DNA from: Bufo bufo
Taxonomy: Eukaryota > Chordata > Amphibia > Anura > Bufonidae
Length of the DNA: 64,000 nucleotides
Direction: 5' to 3'
NCBI RefSeq assembly: GCF_905171765.1
Contig: NC_053392.1
Span: forward strand, 339,729,010-339,793,009
In this document: positions 11,468-23,580 of the stretch, one piece after another
Layout: each line of letters starts with the position of its first letter
How positions within the stretch are numbered: the first letter of the stretch is position 1
Program-made: the position numbers and the translations under genes
Notes under the pieces: model-generated
What the model was told of the DNA's origin: nothing
What the model saw: only the letters and a program-made list of their open reading frames with translations
Database searches by the model: none

Positions 11468-12835
11468 TTAGGGGGTTGCCACCTGAGTGCTTCCATGCAT
11501 AAAACAGAGGAAATGTATGACCAGAAAATGAAATACTATGTCAAAGATTATAAAAATATTCTTTCCGTTTTTTTGTGACTAGCTGACACGTTCTGTTTTC
11601 TGATCATTAATCAGCTTTGCTGTGTAGACTAGGTCATATGAGCGAAGTCATCTCATTGGAGGACAAGGACATATAATGATGGGACTACTGTAGTGGAGGC
11701 CTACATAAACCAGAATAGCAACACTATACACACAAGGCTATTAGCTGCAGCAACCACTAAGCTCAAACATTCGGCTGAACAGTCTGCTCAGATAATGTAG
11801 GAAGGATATATTGGTTTGGCTTCAATATGGCTGCCTAAAGGGAAGTTAAATAAAAAATAAAAAACAACAACAACTACTACTATTAAATAATTCTAACAAT
11901 TAAATGGGTTGACATGCCAAACCCACCACCACAATCCTTCCTACCTGGCCTCAGCGGTCATGTGCGATACTCAAGCACATCATCTCTGCAGCGCCAAAGA
12001 GAAAAGGAGCAGCAGCACTGGAATTGAGGGGACACAGGACTGGGAGCATATTTTTTGATTTTGCTAGGGCCACATGCACCCGCAAAATACGGATACTAGC
12101 CGCAAAATACGGATACGAGCCGTGTGCACCCCGCACCTACCTTGGTCTCTATTATAGAAATGCTTATTCTTGTCTGTAAAATGGAAAAAAAGAGTAGGAC
12201 ATACTATAATTTGCGGGATGGACACATGGATGTAGATAACACAGGGTTCTCCGCATTTTTTGGGGTCCTATAGAAATTGACAGTCATGTACAGAACCATA
12301 CTAGTCTAATAGTGTCCCAGCAAAAAAATACCTTCAACTAAAACCAGCAGGCTCATTTCTGGGGATCTTATACTTTGGGATGATTGGGCTAATCTGATCG
12401 TTTATGAGGCCCACACAAACCGGAGGGGTAAGAACGTTCATAGTAACGACTGTTTAGGCTCCATGTAAATGAAGCTCACAAGCAGGTAATGATCAGGAAT
12501 GAACGTTCCTCTGATCATTCCAATCACTGCTCAGTGTGTCGGCTTTTAGGCGGGCGCTATAGAAGCTGGGCATTTCTTTGGGACGGTTCATCAAGTCTCT
12601 GCTGTAAGTCTCTACCTAGGGAGCAGTAGAAGGGGCTTGCTGCTAGACATGGAGGTCTAGGTGAACAGATCCATGTCTTCTGCTGGAGCGCACATCATGG
12701 GTGTCTGCGCTGTGGGGGGAGGGCTTTACTAATCTACTAAACATGGGAAACTGGAAGCTTACAGTAAATGCTGCAGATTATGGTTCTTCATTTATAACCA
12801 GAGGTACACTTTAAAGCGAAGATGCGCTTTTTCTA
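11468..12835. other. No gene seen
   Basis: Mixed, mostly single-copy-looking sequence. A short MITE fragment around 12058-12250 contains CGCAAAATACGGATAC twice. No ORF with recognisable homology. Confidence 0.5.
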
Positions 12836-12837
12836 AG

Positions 12838-13430
12838 GCCTCATTCACGCGTCCGTGTCGACGTCAGTGGTTCATCTGTGAAGAAACCATGTTTGGTGCC
12901 TGTTTTTTGCCCTCCGTGTGTCATCCGTATTCCATGGACACTTCTAGGCTGAAAATTAACTTTCAGAGTATCTCCTAGAAACGATCCGTGAAAACCACAG
13001 ACCAAACACTGATGACCCCTGTGTTGTCTCGGTGTTTTTTTACTGACACGTAGATGCGTGACCAAATAGGGCATGCTACTGATGTCTAAATACACACGTT
13101 AAAGTCAACGGGTAGGGGTGCATTCACATGACCCCATTTTGGGACTGCGTACAATCCTCTTTTTTTTTTTTTTTTTTTTTGTGGATGGCACATGGGCCTA
13201 TGCATTTCTATTGGGCTGTGAAAAACGCAGACAGCAAATGGATTTTATCCTTGTGCACTCCGCACCCGTGTGCCTGCTCCGCAAACTACAGGACGTATCC
13301 TATTCTGGTCCGTTTTGTGGACAAGAATATGCTTTTTTTTTTTCAATGGGGGCCCACGAAAAGGGATGCGGGATGCACGCGGACCATACCAATGCCAGAA
13401 TGAAGGGGCCCACTCTCTGGTGAGCACTGC
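12838..13430. mobile_element. Two abutting MITE fragments
   Basis: The left fragment begins GGCCTCATTCACGCGTCCG after TAA at 12835-12837. It carries CTTCTAGGCTGAAAA, shared with 57891-57906. A second fragment starts near 13114 (GGGGTGCATTCACATGACC) and includes a 20-base T run (13161-13180). Neither keeps a full pair of ends. Confidence 0.5.
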
Positions 13431-13438
13431 GCGGCTTA

Positions 13439-13854
13439 GGCTACTTTCACACTAGCGTTTTGGCTTTCCGTTTCTGAGATCCGTTCAGGGCTCTCACAAG
13501 CGGTCCAAAATGGATCAGTTTTGCCCTAATGCATTCTGAATGGAAAAGGATCCGCTCAGAATGCATCAGTTTGCCTCCGTTCTGTCTCCATTCCGCTCTG
13601 AAGGCCGTATTTTGCTGTCCGCTTGACGAAACTGAGCCAAACAATGGGGATGGATCCATTTTCTCTGACACAACAGAAAACGGATTTGTCTCCAATTGAC
13701 TTTCAATTGAGTTCATGACTGATCCGTCTTTACTATGTTACAGATAATACTAACGGATCCGTTCATGACGGATGCATGCGGTTGTATTATTGTAACGGAT
13801 CTGTTTCTGCAGATCCATGACGGATCCGCCCAAAACGCGAGTGTGAAAGTAGAC
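13439..13854. mobile_element. Foldback MITE, TTA duplication
   Basis: Ends GGCTACTTTCACACTAGCG / CGAGTGTGAAAGTAGAC are flanked by TTA at 13436-13438 and 13855-13857. Related to the copy at 30547-30952, with which it shares GAATGCATTAGGxxAAAACTGATCC-like blocks in inverted orientation. Confidence 0.72.
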
Positions 13855-13966
13855 TTATAAAAGATCAGATACAACAGTCAGTCTAGAATAAATACAAAGC
13901 AAATGTAATCTGCAGCCTTAATATCTCTAAAATAACCTTGCCTTTTAACGAGTCTTATGTGTATCG

Positions 13967-14365
13967 CTAGAGATCAGCAAATTTCATGTTATGAAATTGG
14001 TTCACACTTCGTTTGGTGGTAAAAGCAGAATTGCGTTATGGATTCCGTTACCACGGACCATAACACAATTCTATGACTGAATGCATAACGGAATGCCCTT
14101 AGAAGTATTGCGTTATTCATTCCGTCATAATAGAAGTCTATGGCCTGCAAAACGGATCCGTCCTGTTTCCGTTTTGCAGGAGAGGACTCCGTTTTGCAGC
14201 CCATAGACTTCTATTATGACGGAATGAATAACGGAATACCTCTAAGGGCATTCCGTCATAGAATTGTGTTATGGTCCGTGGTAACAGAATCCATAACGCA
14301 ATTCTGCTTTTACCAGTAAACGAAGCGTGAACCAATTTCAAAATATGAAATTCGCTCATCTCTAG
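13967..14365. mobile_element. Foldback with CTAGAGATCAGC-type ends
   Basis: Inverted ends CTAGAGATCAGCAAATTTCAT / ATGAAATTCGCTCATCTCTAG. Long arms cover CATAGACTTCTATTATGACGG and GCAGAATTGCGTTATGGATT with few mismatches, around a CAAAACGGATCCGTCC centre. This end type differs from the TTCACAC families. Superfamily not assigned. Confidence 0.75.
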
Positions 14366-14769
14366 TTATGGCCAATCAGTCTTCCAAGATTCCAATTAGC
14401 TGGACATATTGGACACGTTCCAGTAGCTGGCATATTGGGGTTGCTTGGCTATTGAAAGTCAGGGAAATCCATCTGGCCTAGATCTAATGTACAGGCTGAC
14501 ACAATGAAAATAGATGACGATCCTCAAGCAAATCAGAAGAAAAGGTCAGAATGCACTAAACGACGAGGCATTTCTGCACATTGAAAGCAGCCTGTAATAG
14601 CAAGGCATAAATGCTGCATAGGAAATATCCAAGATCACACAAAAAAAAAGAAAGAAGAAATATAAATTTTTTGATTAAAACTAACACCCATGAAAAAACT
14701 AATGAGAGGAAAAAAAACGCTTCCAATGAGCAGCAACGTTCATATCTCAAGCCCACTGACACACACTGC

Positions 14770-15200
14770 CAGCAAGGAGAAGGTTAAAGGAGCAATAAAG
14801 CATGCCGCGGCAGGTGAGAGCTGCCAGGCCGCGGATTTGAGCAATGAGGCCCGCTGTGCGTTCTAGTGCCGGCTATAATTTGATATTATTTGTGACGGCA
14901 GAGCTGGCAGAGACTGATAGCTCTCCTTCTCTACGCATCGAGGCGGTAAACCAGATTCTCTGCACAGCCATTTAGCATACCGGATGAGACTTGCTCTCTG
15001 ATAGGTTTTCCAAATGCCGTATTTTCCTGCCCTCGGCACAGCGCAGTCGACGACTCCTTTGTTCTGATTTGTGACTGAACCCTGTCCACATCACAGGATT
15101 TTCACCAGCTGCAAATGTCCAATATGACACAGGGCGATACCGAACCGAATTCTGCATTAATATTTGGTTAAATCTGCAATAAAATGAGATACTCAATCCC
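14770..15200. other. Candidate conserved noncoding element
   Basis: About 430 bp without the repeat signatures that fill the neighbourhood. It is rich in AT words such as GGCTATAATTTGATATTATTTG and in balanced unique sequence. Being noncoding and conserved is inference from texture only; no comparison was possible. Confidence 0.25.
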
Positions 15201-15216
15201 CCCTAGTTTACAGTAA

Positions 15217-15655
15217 GGCCGGGTTCACATCATGTTATCCATTTAACATTTATAAAAAAAAAAAAAACGTATATGTTAAACGGATGCCTCTGATGAATGC
15301 CGTAAGTATACGTTTTTGATTGTAGGATGAAAAAACGTACTGTACTAATACTATGCTTTGTATCCTTTTTTCCCCAGACATATGTTAGGAGGGTAAAGAC
15401 ATAATGTGAACTAAGGGTCCATTCACACGTCCGCAAAATGGGTCTGGATCCATACCGCAACGGATCCGGACCCATACATTTTCAATGGGGCCGCAAAAGA
15501 TGTGGACAGCACACAGTGTGCTGTCTGCATCCGCACTTCCATTCCGCAAAAAAAATAGAGCATGTCCTATTCTTGTCGACACGGACAAGAAAAGGCATTT
15601 CTATTTAAAGTGTCGGCCATGTGCGGAGTGTGGACCGCAAAACACTTGCGGACGT
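15217..15655. mobile_element. Two adjacent MITE relics
   Basis: 15217-15411 begins GGCCGGGTTCACATCATG after TAA and ends AATGTGAAC before TAA. A second relic starts immediately (15415, GGGTCCATTCACACGTCCG) and loses its right terminus after CGGACGTGTGAAC at about 15655. Confidence 0.6.
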
Positions 15656-15705
15656 GTGAACAGGAAACTGCACGTATCCTCAGATATCAGAGCTGAAATT
15701 CTTAA

Positions 15706-15932
15706 AGGGGTTGTCTCATCACAGACAATGGGGGCATATCGCTGGGACATGTCTCCACTGTCTAATAGGTGCGGGTCCAAACGGAAATAGCCGAGCCAGC
15801 GCTCGGCTATTTTCGGGGGCCCCGTACAAGTGAATGGAGGACGTTCTCCACAACTTTCGGGGCTCCGTTCTCGATATAGGTGAGGGTCCCACCTAGCGAT
15901 ATGCCCCCATTGTCGGAGATGAGACAACCCCT
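15706..15932. mobile_element. TTAA-flanked foldback, 227 bp
   Basis: Ends AGGGGTTGTCTCATC / GATGAGACAACCCCT are flanked on both sides by TTAA (15702-15705, 15933-15936). TTAA duplications are used by piggyBac and Kolobok transposons; AGGG-type ends favour Kolobok (inference). No coding content. Confidence 0.75.
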
Positions 15933-16026
15933 TTAATACAAACCTAGTCACACTCCAACTACTAGCGTCCAATGTAGTTCAATTAAATTAGAGGTATAGA
16001 TCTTTTTTTTCTCTCCAGGAACTTAA

Positions 16027-16340
16027 AGGGGTTGTACAGCCAGTACAGTTCTTCCTTAAAGGGGTTTTCCGGGAATTAATGTTTTCGGGATAGGTCATCA
16101 ATATCCGATTGGTGGGGTTCTGACTGCCGGTACACCCCGCCGACCAGCTGTTTGAAGAAGAGGTGCTGCACATATGATGTCGGAAGTCTCAGCAGCGCAG
16201 TGTAATTACAAGTGCTTTTTCCGTTCACCGCCTTTAAACAGGAGATCAGTGAGGGTGCCTGGAGTTGGACCCCCACTGATCAGACATTGATGATCTTTCC
16301 TAAGCATAGGTCATCAGTATGTACTGGCTGCACAACATCT
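16027..16340. mobile_element. TTAA-flanked foldback, 314 bp
   Basis: Ends AGGGGTTGTACAGCCAGTAC / GTACTGGCTGCACAACATCT with TTAA at 16023-16026 and 16341-16344. The interior contains the GATAGGTCATCA / TGATCTTTCC and CCGATxAGCTGTTT blocks seen in many repeats here. Confidence 0.7.
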
Positions 16341-16676
16341 TTAAAAGGGATATTCTGGTACAGAAAAATATCCTCCATATATGGTAATTAAAGGGGTTTT
16401 CCTACTACAAACACATTCCCAATCCACAGGAAATGGAATAAGCATATGATCTTAAAAGGGGCCAACCAATGGGGCCCCCAAAATCACGAGAAGGGAGGTG
16501 GTCCGGCGTTTGCAGATATCTGCTGACACTCCACTCAACACTATGGGGCTACTGGAGCCAGCCGAGTGCTGTATTTGGCTATCTTCATCAGTTGAAAGGG
16601 GAGAGATGGCACTGGGAAGCACTATGTCAAGACGGCAGACGCAGTGTTCTACTGGGAAACCTTGGATGTTAGCTTG

Positions 16677-16915
16677 AAATGCATTCCATACCTAGTACTT
16701 GGCAGGGGTATACCCTAATGGATGTGGCCCCTTTTGGCAGGATAGTGCGTCCTTTCGCACTGCAAACATTCTTCGGGAATGGTTTGAGCAACATGACAAA
16801 GTGTTCAAAGTGTTGATTTGACCTCCAAAATCCCCAGACCTCAATCTGATTGACCATCTATGGAATGTGCTGAAAAACATGTCCGATTTAAAGAGGCTCC
16901 ACCTTGCAACTCACA
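16677..16915 (+). pseudogene. Tc1-like transposase, C-terminal relic
   Basis: Translation of this stretch gives WQDSA..RTANILREWFEQHD followed, after an in-frame stop, by PPKSPDLNLIDHLWNVL. This is the characteristic C-terminal part of Tc1-like transposases, in which the DLNPIEHLWxxL motif holds the last acidic catalytic position (here LID). The N-terminal DNA-binding part, the first catalytic aspartates and the terminal repeats are not visible. An internal stop and truncation make it non-functional. Confidence 0.8.
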
Positions 16916-17212
16916 GGACTTAAAAAAATTGGGAAAGCCCCTTTATTTTTATGATGACCTATTCTCAAAATAGGTCATCAGTATCTGATCAGTGGGCGTC
17001 TAACACCCGATCAGCTGTTTGAGAAGCTTCTATGGAGTGGATCTTCACCTAGGCCATGTAAATGAAGAACATGTCATCACCCGGCCTAGGAAAAGCTCGA
17101 GAAGACAGTGGCGCTACTGCCTGGCTTGGCCATTAAGAAGGAGGGTCTGACAAAAGAAGCAGGAGGAACAAGGGTGCACAGCGTGACTTGGGCCCACCCT
17201 CAGTGCACTTAA

Positions 17213-17794
17213 AGGGAACCCGTCATCAACTTTATGCTGCCATCTACGAGGGCAGCATAAAGTGGTGACAGACACAGTGATTTCAGCAGTCTGCCACTCA
17301 AAGGTAAATATTCATTGGTTGGTGAAAACTTGCTGAGTAATCATGGTCCCCTGGGCATCGAAAAAGAGAGTCACGGCTGCCTGAGAGCCATGATCTATAG
17401 CTACATGCACACATGCAAACGGACTGTAAAAGTTTTTTACGCCCGTCACACGTCTGTTTTAAGACCAATGGTAGCCTATGGGGTTATTCCCATGGCAGTG
17501 AAAAACGGACATAAAAAAACAGAACATGTTCTATCTTGTCCGTTTTTCACTGACAGACTGCCCCGATACAATTGAATGGCTCCATTTTTAACGTCCGTCT
17601 TTCAGAAAGGCATCAGTGAAATAAACGTCTGTTAAAAATGTCTGTTTTTAACGGATGTTTTTTTTTCACTGTCATGTGCATGTAGCCTAAGGAGGCCATG
17701 ACTATGATGCTGGTTCTCAGAAACCACTTACTTTTATCTCACAAGTGTCACACTGCTGAGATCAGAGTGCCTTGAAGTTGTTGACAGGTTCCCT
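17213..17794. mobile_element. AGGGAAC-ended foldback with a nested MITE
   Basis: Ends AGGGAACCCGTCATC / GACAGGTTCCCT are flanked by TTAA on the left (17209-17212) and TTAG on the right. A second foldback, 17400-17687 (GCTACATGCACAC / GTGCATGTAGCC), is inserted inside. Confidence 0.65.
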
Positions 17795-18008
17795 TTAGTG
17801 CTTTCTCTCCAGAATGAAGCAAAGGATGGCGGAGCTAGCCCTACAAGACATGGTGTCTGGGTTGAATTTCCTGGTGTTAGCCCTTTACAGCACCCATTTT
17901 CTGCTGAAGGCAGCAATGGGAAATTTGAAATTCCCATCAGCCTTCCAGCATTAGGTTACGTCCACATGGGAAAATAATTTCCCGTGTGGATGTACCCTTA
18001 AAGGAAGC

Positions 18009-18640
18009 AATTTAACAATAATAACAGCGCTCTCTTAACTCTTTGAGCCCAGGAGGATTTTTCATCTTTGCATTCACATTTTTCACCCCCTCCCTTTCCG
18101 GTGCTATAACGCTTTTATTTTTCCGTTCACATAGCCGTACGGGAGGCATGTTTTTGCAGGACAAGTTGTACTTTCTAATGGCGCCATTTAATATTCCATA
18201 TGACATAGTGGAAAGCTGGAAAAAATTCCAAATGAGATGGAATTGAAAAAAAAATTGAAAAAAATTCCTTCGCAGTTTTATGGCTTTTGTTTTTACAGCA
18301 GTAAAACTGATCTGTTGTTTTAGCGATTTTCGGATGAGATGAGGCCTATGATGTTTATTTAATTTTGGGGAAAGGTGAACAATTTAAATTTTTATATATA
18401 TCTTTTAAACTTTTCTTTTCCTTTTTTTAAATTTTTTTTTAAGACCCCCAAGGGGACCCAGACATGCAATTATTGGATTGCCATTTCTATTTAGTAATAG
18501 AATTCATTCCATTACTGAATAGGAAATTCTGTGTATTCCAATGCAGTGCTGCCATCTGCTACGCTCGTGAGCGGGTGCCATATTTAAACAGACGACTTCC
18601 GCCATAAATGTATGGTGTCGGTCATGTAAGGGTTAACTTT
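18009..18640. repeat. Dispersed anuran-type repeat
   Basis: Begins near TTAACTCTTTGAGCCCAGG and continues through GACAAGTTGTACTTTCTAATGG and a long AT/poly-T tract. I recognise the general form as a very common frog interspersed repeat, but I cannot name the family or show its ends. The short ORF across it is not a gene. Confidence 0.45.
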
Positions 18641-19512
18641 GTACCCATCCTTCTGAGATTCACAAACCTAATCACATGGAAGGTAACATATCACCCAGAA
18701 CAATGTCACAGGTAGTACTGTCAACGTCATTTTAGGGTGCCTTATCTTGCAATTAGAAATGATGAATTAATAGAGGCGATATGGATGCATATTTTCACAC
18801 GCCGTTGACTTCTATGGGGAGCGTGCAGCTGTGATACAACCTGACAGTATGCAGCGCATTAAAACAGACATCAAGTCTGTGTGATTCGCCCCACTGACTA
18901 ATATTTCTAGTGTATTCCAGACCCTGGCAATATACAGCGGAAAGATCCCAAATATGATTGAATGAGCCCTAATACATTTACGTTCAGATTTTCCTGAAGA
19001 ATCTGGCTCTAGATCACTTCTCAAAGAGCCAACGTGAGATATTCAATCTGTTTTCCAAAAGGAGAGTAAAACCTGAAGGAATCACGTACGTAGGAGCCTG
19101 CGGCTCACCGCACAACAGGGCAGCAGCTCGAAGTAGCACATGGTTTACCTACAAAATCCCACTGATACTTTGGCAGTTGGAGCTGGAACCAAAACCACAT
19201 GGCACAGATGACCACCCCGCAGGTTGACAGGCTGCAATGTGCACAATGCCCGCTGTAACTTTAGAATGCCAGGCCTGGCTGTGAATAACCTCTCAAGTGG
19301 TCAAAACCCTTCTGCTGGGCCAATGATGTGTCATCCCAGAATGCAAGTCTGGACTACTTCTTATAGGAAGAGCCTACGACAGGTCATCCATATCAGATGG
19401 GTGGAGGTCTGCCTCCTTGCACTACATGGTGTACGGAGCTGTGCTAGATATGACGCGGCGCGACTGCTTATCGGCTAATCTGATTGAGGACATCCTAAAT
19501 TGTGGGAATAAA
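18641..19512. other. No gene seen
   Basis: No recognisable repeat ends and no ORF with homology. Ordinary intergenic or intronic sequence. Confidence 0.5.
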
Positions 19513-19850
19513 GGTGCTTTCACACGACACGACCGTATGCATTTTGCGGTCTGCTAAACTCTGATCCGCAAAAAATACGGATGACATCCGCGTGATGTCC
19601 GTGCTGAATCTGTTTTTCTTTTTTTATGCGGACCCATTGTAACACTGCCTATTCTTGTCTGTAAAAATGGACAAGAATAGGACATGTTCTATCTTTTTTG
19701 AGGGGCTGCGGAACGGACATACGGATGCGAACAGCGCACAGTGTGCTGTCCGCATTTTTGGCAGCCCCATGGAAATGAATGGGACCGCATCCAATCCACA
19801 AAGAATGTAGCCTGGATGCGGAGCAAAAATACGGTCGTGTGAATGGGGCC
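19513..19850. mobile_element. Foldback MITE
   Basis: Ends GGTGCTTTCACACGACACG / GGTCGTGTGAATGGGGCC, with internal CTATTCTTGTC...GACAAGAATAG pairing and AGAACATGTCC-type words common to this family. Confidence 0.65.
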
Positions 19851-20116
19851 AAATTCAGAGGTCGGTAGCTGTAGAAAGGAACGGCAAGTAGGAGGTCGCT
19901 CAACGCTTATTTACCCAAGTTAGAAAAGATTATTAGGTCAAAGACAACCTTTGCTAAGTTTTGAGAGGAGAAGCCCTTTAATCCATATAATGCCATCATT
20001 TCATGTCTCATCCTTTAGATTTGAACATGAATGGAGAAATCCATTCCGTTTTTTTTTTTTGGCGGACACATTGAAATAAATGGTTCCGTATACGGACAAT
20101 ATACGGAACGCAAAAA

Positions 20117-20394
20117 GGCTCCATTCAGACATCCGTAGTGCATTGCGGATCCGCAATACACCCGGCCGGCACCCCCATAGAAATGCCTATTCTTGTTTGC
20201 AATTGCGGACAAGAATAGGACATGCTCTATTTTCTTGCAGAGCTGTGGACCGCGCTCCGGAAATGCGGATGCGGAGAGCACATAGTGTGCTGTCCGCATC
20301 TCTTCCTTCCCCATAGAGAATGAATGGGTCCGCACCCGTTTCGGATAATTGCGGAACGGATGCGGACCCATTCTACGGACGTCTGAGTGGAGCC
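20117..20394. mobile_element. Foldback MITE
   Basis: Ends GGCTCCATTCAGACATCCG / CGGACGTCTGAGTGGAGCC, right flank TTA. The internal palindrome CCTATTCTTGT...ACAAGAATAGG is shared with 23276-23580 and 41683-41902. Confidence 0.7.
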
Positions 20395-20524
20395 TTAGGG
20401 TGCGTATCGACCCCTCCAGTGGCCCACAAACATTAGTCATTTGCCAATAAGGCCTTTCATAGCCATCGATATAAACTAGTCAAAACATGAGTCAGTAGCA
20501 AATTGAAATGCTTATTAGCTACTT

Positions 20525-20840
20525 CACCCAGCCATGTCCACCGCTGGGACCCGCACCTATATTGAGAACGGAGCACCAAAAGAGTTGGAGGGCACACTGC
20601 GCATGCGCACCCGCCCTCCATTAATTTTCTATGGGGCTGCCGATATTTCCGCTGAGCTGATAGAAGTGAATGGGAGCAGTGGCTAACTCACTTCTATGGG
20701 GAGCAAGTTCGGTGGTGGCCGGACCAGAGTCCTCCAGCCACCACCTTGCAGGACTTCGTTCCTGATATAGGTGCAGGTCCCCTGCACCTATAAGACAATA
20801 TCCCAGCGATAGGACCCCATCGTCTGATTTAAGACAACCC
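20525..20840. repeat. Copy related to the TTAA foldback at 15706
   Basis: Shares the internal blocks TGTCCACCGCTGGGACCCGC and GGAGGACTTC-like and ends ATTTAAGACAACCCCT. The left end is missing. Confidence 0.45.
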
Positions 20841-20844
20841 CTAA

Positions 20845-20988
20845 GGGTGCAGCCACATGGTCAAGTTTCCTGATGCAGTTTTGGAAGTCATAAAGCATAC
20901 AGGACAGATACGACTTCTCTTTTTATGATCCACTCCTCATTTTGGCTTCCAAAACTGCATCAGGAAACCTGACCGTGTGGCCGCACCC
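20845..20988. mobile_element. Short foldback MITE, TAA duplication
   Basis: 144 bp with ends GGGTGCAGCCACATGGTCA / TGACCGTGTGGCCGCACCC. TAA lies on both sides (20842-20844, 20989-20991). Arms pair through GTTTCCTGATGCAGTTTTGG. A related copy is at 62823-62996. Confidence 0.78.
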
Positions 20989-22140
20989 TAAGGGCATATG
21001 CACACGGCAGTGTAGTGTTTGCAGATTTCCACCGCATTGCTGCACCAAGTCTGCATGTGTTAGGCCACTTTTACTCAGTCAGTGATTTCCATCAGTGATT
21101 GTCAGCCAAAACCAGGAGTGGAGACTCCACGGAAGGTACTGGTTTTGCGTTTTTGACCTGAACCTGGATTTGGCTCACAGTCACTGATCAAACACCATGT
21201 GAAAGTGACCTAAAGACCTCTTCACACTGCTCAATTCAGCAGACGATTGCCAGGAAGGAAGGGTTTCTTCCCGGCAATTGCCTGCTTGCCAGTGATGGAG
21301 ATCTCTACATTTACATGCAGCGATCTCCTCTACAGTATGGGGAGGAGCAATCTCTAATGACATCACTCGTCCCCATACAGACTCCTTGTTTGCTGGCTGC
21401 AGAGGCTGTTTAGACCGTACGATCTGCTGCCGGCAAATGATGATTGAGGGGACCACATGAAAGATGCGATTACACGACAAACTATGGTTTCGCTCGTTCA
21501 TCTGCGGCACCTTCACACCGGTTGATGATCGCTAACAGGTGTTTGTAGGACCGTGTAAAGGGGCTTTTACTTGAGGTTTTTGTCATGGATTTTGACATGG
21601 ATTTCACCCTTTGCATTGCAAAAGGGTGGAAACTGCAACAAACTATTGACATGCCGCGGATTTCAAAATCCACACTGCAGGTCAATTTGTGCGTGGAAAA
21701 TTTTAACATCGGGTACATGACATTTTGAAAATCTCATCTACTTAGCTGGTACTGTATTACGCTGAAGATGTGTAATATGCACCATGGGCATGTACCCTAA
21801 CCGTGCTTTTCATCTGAGATCTGTCGCACAGAACCTACAACTGTCTGAGCTGATTGATACATCATTTTGTGAGAATTGTCCTGGACGTCCGGCTGCCCCT
21901 ACCCTGGAGTCTAACCTCTCCAGCGTTAACCCTTCTTAGACAGGACCGGTCAGTTCTTCTGATGCGTCGTTTTAGTAAATCATCATATCCCCATAAAATA
22001 ATTCTGGAGCATCTTTTCTCATAACTCTGCATTGTGACGTTCCTCTGTTACTCCTCCTACAAATTTATGAATACATTGACAACTGGGTGTCAAGAGTTGG
22101 GCGTGAGTCCCTGCATGCCCTGACACTGTCCAAATCCGTG
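20989..22140. other. No gene seen; degraded repeat pieces
   Basis: Several short pieces with GTGCA/TGCAC-like ends but no complete element. The minus-strand ORFs here have no recognisable domain. Confidence 0.45.
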
Positions 22141-22827
22141 CTGATGACTAGGGATGACTGAATCAACTTTGGATGAAATATACGAAGTCGATTCACATAA
22201 TAATAGTTTGAATATTGTATGGAGCAAGTGCTCCGTACAGTATTAGAATGTATTGGCTACTATGAGCCGAAGCTATTACTTTGCAAAGTCCTGCAAGACT
22301 TTGCATAATAACTTCAGAAATTACTTTATATTGTAAAAAAAACATTTTCCAAACTCTGGTTCGGTTCCAAGTGGTACCCGAGTTCAGGAAATGTTTTTTT
22401 TACAGTACACAATTTCTAAAGTTTTTGGTTCCGCGAAAAAAAAAAAAAAAAAAACTGAATGTACTCCGTATGCATTCCGTTTCCGTATTTCCGTTCCGCT
22501 GAAAGATAGAGCATGTCCTATTATTGCCCGCAAATCACGTTCCGTGGCTCCATTAAAGTCAATGGGTCCGCAAAAAAACGTAACACATACGGAAATGCAT
22601 CCGTATGTCTTCCGTATCCGTTCCGTTTTTGTGGAACCATCTATTGAAAATGTTATGCCCAGCCCAATTTTTTCTATGTAATTACTGTATACTGTATATG
22701 CCATATGGAAAAACGGAACAGAAACGGAAACACAACGGAAACACAACGGAAACAAAAAAACGGAACAGATCCGTGAAAAACAGTCCGCAAAACACTGAAA
22801 AAGACATACGGTCGTGTGAATGAGCCT
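22141..22827. mobile_element. Chimeric repeat: GACTAGGGATGA-type element joined to a MITE half
   Basis: The left part starts GACTAGGGATGACTGAATC and has inverted blocks AGTGCTCCGTACAGTATT and AAACATTTTCC. At a run of about 19 A (22436-22454) it switches to the right half of a TTTCCGTATTTCCGTTCCG-type MITE that ends TCGTGTGAATGAGCC before TTTA. Confidence 0.5.
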
Positions 22828-22830
22828 TTA

Positions 22831-23266
22831 GGCCTCATTCACACTACCATTTTTTTCCGTTTTGCGGGCCGTTTCTTGCGTTCCGTATACGGTCCGTATA
22901 CGGAACCATTAATTTCAATGGTTCAGCAAAACAATAAATAATGTACTCCGTATGCATTCCGTTTCCGTATTTCCGTTCCGTTGAAAGATAGAACATGTCC
23001 TATTATTGCCCGCAAATCACGTTCCGTGGCTCCATTCAAGTCAATGGGTCCGCAAAAAAACATAACACATACAGAAATGCATCCGTATGTCTTCCGTATC
23101 CGTTCCTTTTTTGCGGAACCATCTATTGAAAATGTTATGCCCAGCCCAATTTTTTCTATGTAATTACTGTATATGCCATACGAAAAAAAAAAAAAAAAAC
23201 GGAACAGATCCGTGAAAAACGGACCGCAAAACACTGAAATAGCCATACGGTAGTGTGAAAGAGGCC
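22831..23266. mobile_element. Foldback MITE, TTA duplication
   Basis: Ends GGCCTCATTCACACTACC / GGTAGTGTGAAAGAGGCC, TTA at 22828-22830 and 23267-23269. Its right half closely matches the relic immediately to its left, with TTTTTTCTATGTAATTACTG in both. Confidence 0.75.
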
Positions 23267-23275
23267 TTAGTCTAA

Positions 23276-23580
23276 GGCTCCATTCACACGTCCGTGGTGT
23301 GTTGCGGACCCGCAAATTGCAGATCCGCAACACACCCGCCCGGCACCCCTATAGAAATGCCTATTCTTGTCCGCAGCTGCGGACAAGAATAGGACATGTT
23401 CTATCTTTTGCGGAGCTGCGGACCCGAAGATCGGGGCCGCGCTCCGCAAATGTGGATGCGGACAGCACACTGTGTGCTGTCCGCATCCATTCCGTCCCCA
23501 TAGAAAATGAATGGGTCCGCACCCGTTCCGCAAAATTGCGGAACGGATGCGGACCCATTTGCGGACGTGTGAATGGAGCC
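23276..23580. mobile_element. Foldback MITE, 305 bp
   Basis: Ends GGCTCCATTCACACGTCCG / CGGACGTGTGAATGGAGCC are exact over 19 bp. The left flank is TAA and the right TAG. Internal CTATTCTTGTCCGCAGC / GCTGCGGACAAGAATAG hairpin. Confidence 0.78.

Noticed and set aside
18043..18246. 67-residue ORF with hydrophobic start
   Set aside because: Lies within a common dispersed repeat; no start context or conservation visible.
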